The position numbers and the translations under genes are program-made. From Siphonodentalium dalli (taxonomy: Eukaryota > Mollusca > Scaphopoda > Gadilida > Siphonodentaliidae): 64,000 bases of DNA. The notes beneath the pieces were generated by a model. The model saw only the letters and a program-made list of their open reading frames with translations, did no database searches and was not told the DNA's origin. The DNA lies in contig CP136061.1 in NCBI GenBank assembly GCA_032622095.1, forward strand, positions 18,294,991-18,358,990, in the 5' to 3' direction. Below are positions 60,045-64,000 of this stretch, one piece after another (position 1 is the stretch's first letter; the number at the start of each line of letters is the position of its first letter).

Positions 60045-61075
60045 ATTAAAAATTACCACAGCTGTGCTAACAGGTCCTCACTAGCAGGCATGTTCATTTC
60101 CTGAATAGTTCACACAGGGTTCCTTCCCCCCACTCATTTCTGCTATCCAAATTCAAGCACTTTTCATAGACAGCAGGGACAGATTTCAAGGACAATAATA
60201 ATTGTAATAATAATAATAAAACAATCCTTGTTGTTGACCATTATATTTTGGTGCTATCCTATAATGGCCTGCAGACATTGTTCGCATACACTTTTTTTGT
60301 TTGCTTATAACATTGAAAGAAACATTGCAAGGGGTATATGTTTTATGAAAATACAGCTCAAAAAATATTATCAGATAAAAAATTTATAAGGATTTGAAAG
60401 AAAGGCTTGTTCAAAAATTCTCAATTTGACTAAATTCAAACACTTTTCAAGGGTGATGTGTGAAAATCAGGTATTATTCAAGGAAGAAAATGAATTTACT
60501 AGTAAGCACATGCAAAGAGAGTACCATCATGAAAAAAAAAAATTGCTGGGTGTTTGTTTGAAAATGGAGTGACTCCTGGGTGATAATTTGGAATGGTGGG
60601 TGCTCCCGCCCAGTGACTCCCAGCGTGAGCACATCCCGGAATATAACTCTGAGCTCTGAGGGATGGGTTCCTCAACTCGAATCAAATATTTTTTCCACCG
60701 AGGCCAAAGAATAGTACTAGTAATTTAGGAGCGTTAATTAAGATTATTTATCCTTAAAAATTGTCACAGCTGGTAACAGGTCCTCACTAACAGGCAGAGT
60801 GTTAATTTCCTTAAAATTTTGAATAATTTTGCAAAGAGAGTACTATTATGAAAAAAATATGTGCTGGGTGTTTGTTCGAAAATTGAGTGACTGGGTGATA
60901 ACTTCAGTCCTCGAAACTGGCCATGGCAATAAGCAATGCCGTGGGAAATATGTGGAATCTAACATGCCATAGTATTAAATTTGCCATGGGACATTTTTCC
61001 TAAGGCTGTAATTTGGAATGGTGGGTGATCCTGCCCGGTGTCACCCGGCATGAGCACATCCCTGAATATGTTATT
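60045..61075. repeat. Diverged direct duplications
   Basis: ACAGGTCCTCACTA recurs near 60071 and 60776. GCTGGGTGTTTGTTTGAAAA recurs near 60545 and 60865, and TGTAATTTGGAATGGTGGGT or a variant near 60590 and 61010, each followed by GAGCACATCCC. Confidence 0.75.
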
Positions 61076-61395
61076 ATGACCAGTTTATGTCTGATACCAC
61101 CATACGGAACCTACATGCACTAGTACATGCACACTTGAAATGAAAATCTGCCTCTACATTGACTACAAAACTAAACACTCTGACACATGAGTCACAACAG
61201 ATCATTATCCAGACACTGTTAAATATTAGACCCCCCCCCCCCCAGTTTATGTGTGATACCTACCGGTATATGTACTAGTTAGTATATGCACACTTGAAAT
61301 GAATATCTACCTCTTTATTGACCAGAAAACTAAACACTCTTGACACATGAGTCACAACAGATCATAAGCCAGACACTGTTAAATATTAGACTCTG
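61076..61395. repeat. Tandem duplication, unit about 165 bp
   Basis: CCAGTTTATGT, CACACTTGAAATGAA and ACAGATCAT..CCAGACAC occur in both halves (61080 and 61243). A C run separates them. Confidence 0.85.
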
Positions 61396-61644
61396 AGGCA
61401 ACCCCTGTGGGACCAGATTGAATAGGAACTTAATTCTGTTACCACGCCACTTTATTAGATTTTTAACAAACAAAAAAAGCTTTTGATTTGTCGACTCCTG
61501 AGATGCAAAATGCAATTACTGCAGCCAATTTAGATAATTGAGCTGCAGAGTTTGACAGCTGAGTGCCGGCTGCGCAGAAGATTATCAACGATTGTCTCAT
61601 TTCCCATCATGGTTATGAAACAAAGAGAACCGTACAATTGTCTA
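61396..61644. other. Stretch without recognised feature
   Basis: No exon or repeat was recognised. Confidence 0.45.
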
Positions 61645-62152
61645 GATCATGTCATGAATCTCCACCCTCTCTAACGCCCCCATAGAGTTCATATTCCACC
61701 AGTACAAAAAAGGGAACTTTTTGAAGGTTTGACAGGGAACCTCATAAAGTCGAAAAAATAACATGGGGAATATATTTCTTATTTTTTATCTGTTCCTTTA
61801 AAATAATGTACTTCACTGTAGGTGAAGGTCCCAACTCGAAATTGCATGCTTTTCTGAGTCATTTGTGAGCCAATATCGCAATAAACATTGCATTAATTAT
61901 TACCCAGTATAAATTGTATGCGATGCAAAGCAAAATTGCTCACAAAGTCACTTAAATCGTGAAATTTGGAGTTGGAACCTTCACATACAGTGAAGTACAT
62001 TATTAAGGAAATGATAATAAACTAAGAAATATATTCCCTGCATAATTTTTTCAACTTTATAAGGTTCCCTGTCAAAACTTCAAAAAGTTTGCAGGTTTTA
62101 TACTGGTGGAATATGATCTCTACAGATGCAGGGTAGAGATTCATGCCATGAT
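61645..62152. repeat. Long imperfect inverted repeat, about 500 bp
   Basis: TCATGAATCTCCACC, ATATTCCACCAGTACAAAA, GGAATATATTTCTTA and ATGTACTTCACTGTA on the left are mirrored on the right by TACAGTGAAGTACAT, TAAGAAATATATTCC, TTTATACTGGTGGAATAT and GTAGAGATTCATG. Arms are about 200 bp. Confidence 0.9.
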
Positions 62153-62259
62153 CCATACAACATCAAGTCGCAACTTTAATTTTTAAAAATCTCTGGCAAT
62201 TCTTTCAACAACAAAATTTCTATTAAACTCATTTTCAAGACATGAAATATGTTTTATTT

Positions 62260-62669
62260 TGTGAAAACCCTTGTGCTATATGCATTCTCCGACTCCGATA
62301 TATAAGAGAATACATTGGCCTAACAATATTTACCTTAACAAGTTGACCTTGTTAGTCATTGCACACTCTTATTCATTCTCCCTATGGGAAAATCGCATAC
62401 TAGTACGTGTACATGTACTGTAATGCTCTAATTAACCTTAAACACAGCAGAATTATGGGTAACTTTTCAGGATTTAGTCGTCTCTCCCCGAGAGCTTTCC
62501 GATGAATGGCAACAAGCCATATTTCCGACTAAATCCTGAAAAGTTACCCATAATTCTGCTGTGGTTAAGGGGTCGATTATTTAGAGCATTACTGTACATG
62601 TACATAAGAGAAGACATTGGCACAGGGTTTTCGCAAGATTTCAGGAAGCTCCAGTCATGGAAGAGTTAA
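62260..62669. mobile_element. P3 MITE split by an R MITE
   Basis: Left part with ATATATAAGAGAATACATTG; right part AGAGAAGACATTGGCACAGG and CAGTCATGGAAGAGTTAA. An R element occupies 62416-62596. Confidence 0.72.
62416..62596. mobile_element. Foldback MITE (family R), nested in P3
   Basis: TACTGTAATGCTCTAATTAA at the left, TTAGAGCATTACTGTA at the right; arms hold GGTAACTTTTCAGGATTTAG. The right arm is complete, the left arm lacks the GGCTTGTTGCC part. Confidence 0.8.
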
Positions 62670-62876
62670 AGTGTAACACAAGATGTTTCCTTTGTTTTGT
62701 TTTTTTGAATATTTCATGATTTGAAAATGAGTTTACTAGAAATTATGTGCATTCACTTACATGTATATAGAGTGCATGCAGTCCCCATCATAAAAGGGTT
62801 AACTTGTTTTTAAAAATATTTTCTAGATACTGAAACTCCTGTTGACTGGTTTCCTCGGCTCAATACTAGTTTATAA

Positions 62877-62903
62877 CCCCCCCCCCCCCCCCCCCCCCCC
62901 CCC
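62877..62903. repeat. Poly-C run of 27
   Basis: An uninterrupted C run; the length may be unreliable in the assembly. Confidence 0.95.
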
Positions 62904-64000
62904 GCGTCCCCATGGCATGTATACAGAAAGTTGAGGGAATAGACACTGCTAGTATCTTTAATACATACCGGTGCATGTACCATAATAGTCATTGCTGATG
63001 GAAAAAAATTCCTGCATAGCAATTTAAACTTATTTCCTTTGATTAGGACCGCAGTAGCTAGAAACACATCAGTTTTGGTGTAACAATTAAACCAGGTAAT
63101 GAAACTACATGTATTTATGGTAATTACTGTCTAATGCCAGTTGTACAGTAAATGGATCAATATTTGTCATTGTTATTATGAAATAATCCTTACAGTGATT
63201 AATTTTCATCTCTTTGTGTTAGTAGTACAAACACAAATAAACTGCAGAATACTGATACAAACGCTTTGTGTACATGTAGCATGGGATACATGTAACATAA
63301 GTGCTACATAAAATCTGTCCATCATTATCACTGATATTAAAAGGATACTCAGTGCTTAACTTATTATCTGCACAACTAAAATCAATTTATTTCTAAGTTG
63401 ATAAGGGGTATAGCAGTATAACTCCGCCAAAATGCGCATTCTCAAATACCGGTTTAAACTACCGGTACCGGTACGTAGTACCCAAATATCTGAGTAATAT
63501 TATTGAAGTTATAATCTGGACATACCGTCCTAGGAGGTAGTACTAGTATGCAAAATTAAACAAATTTAAGGGTAATGACACTATGCATGTACTACATGTA
63601 GTACATCTCCCATGTCTCCCCTACCGCTACGGTATGTTTGTCCCTGTTTCAGAATACACACAATTTTCTAATACCGGTAGTTGTACCACACAAAGTCAAA
63701 CAAACTGTATAATACCCGTTGGTAATCTGGTAAAGAATACTCAGTGGGGATAGCAGGGTGAATGTGTGAGAGGAGATGACTCACACATCCTAAACACAAA
63801 TGCTAGAGATTACACTTAATAATACGAGTGTGAAAAAAGTAACTGGCTTCACAACCCAATGGATAGCTTCCTCATTGCATAAAATAGGATGCAATATCAT
63901 TCAGCTCAAGCAGGCGTATCTCATGTTAAATTGATCTCTCATCCGAAACTTATTTTATCAAATTGATTGCGAATTTAACCAACTCAAAGCCAGACTTGTG
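62904..64000. other. Stretch without recognised feature
   Basis: Several short CCGGTACCGGTA-like palindromes occur near 63450-63475. No exon was recognised. Confidence 0.5.

Overview
This 64 kb window is animal (metazoan) nuclear DNA. It is AT-rich, has no bacterial-style gene packing, and carries split coding exons with canonical GT/AG splice sites. The closest guess is a bivalve mollusc: several elements match the 'pearl' type described from oysters (core repeats of about 160-170 bp, then an ACGG microsatellite, then a terminal hairpin), and short ACATGT-type runs are everywhere. The species cannot be named from the sequence alone.

Only one gene could be supported: part of a MAGI-family scaffold gene (membrane-associated guanylate kinase, inverted) on the minus strand. 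Four exons are visible, in transcript order 39966-39853, 33127-33008, 31123-30853 and 21257-21175. They splice in one continuous frame and encode the C-terminal side of the truncated guanylate-kinase-like domain, the linker, and the whole first WW domain. The PDZ0 exon (expected above 39966) and the WW2/PDZ1 exons (expected below 21175) were not found and probably lie outside the window, so nearly all of the window is intron.

The rest is dense repeat. From 1 to 21 kb there are TTAA-flanked MITEs, an 18-bp minisatellite of about 57 units, a 1.19 kb hAT-like element with a perfect 8-bp target duplication, and a diverged tandem block at 17-19 kb. From 21 to 40 kb, the MAGI introns hold TA-flanked foldback MITEs, palindromic hAT MITEs, pearl/Helitron-like elements and two tandem duplications that copied MAGI splice sites. 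From 40 to 64 kb there are more pearl-like elements, nested MITEs, a near-identical 1.26 kb tandem duplication and several long imperfect hairpins.

The most interesting signals are these: (i) a 44-bp tandem array beside the guanylate-kinase exon that repeats the exon's own splice donor about 11 times; (ii) a 115-bp tandem triplication of the 5' edge of the WW exon; (iii) a near-perfect palindrome of about 68 bp shared by two otherwise different TTAA-flanked MITE families, with an imperfect version in a third; and (iv) a three-level nest (array, foldback MITE, pearl/Helitron-like element) whose empty sites can be read directly. No new protein system was found. The novelty here lies in repeat architecture and its effect on splice sites.
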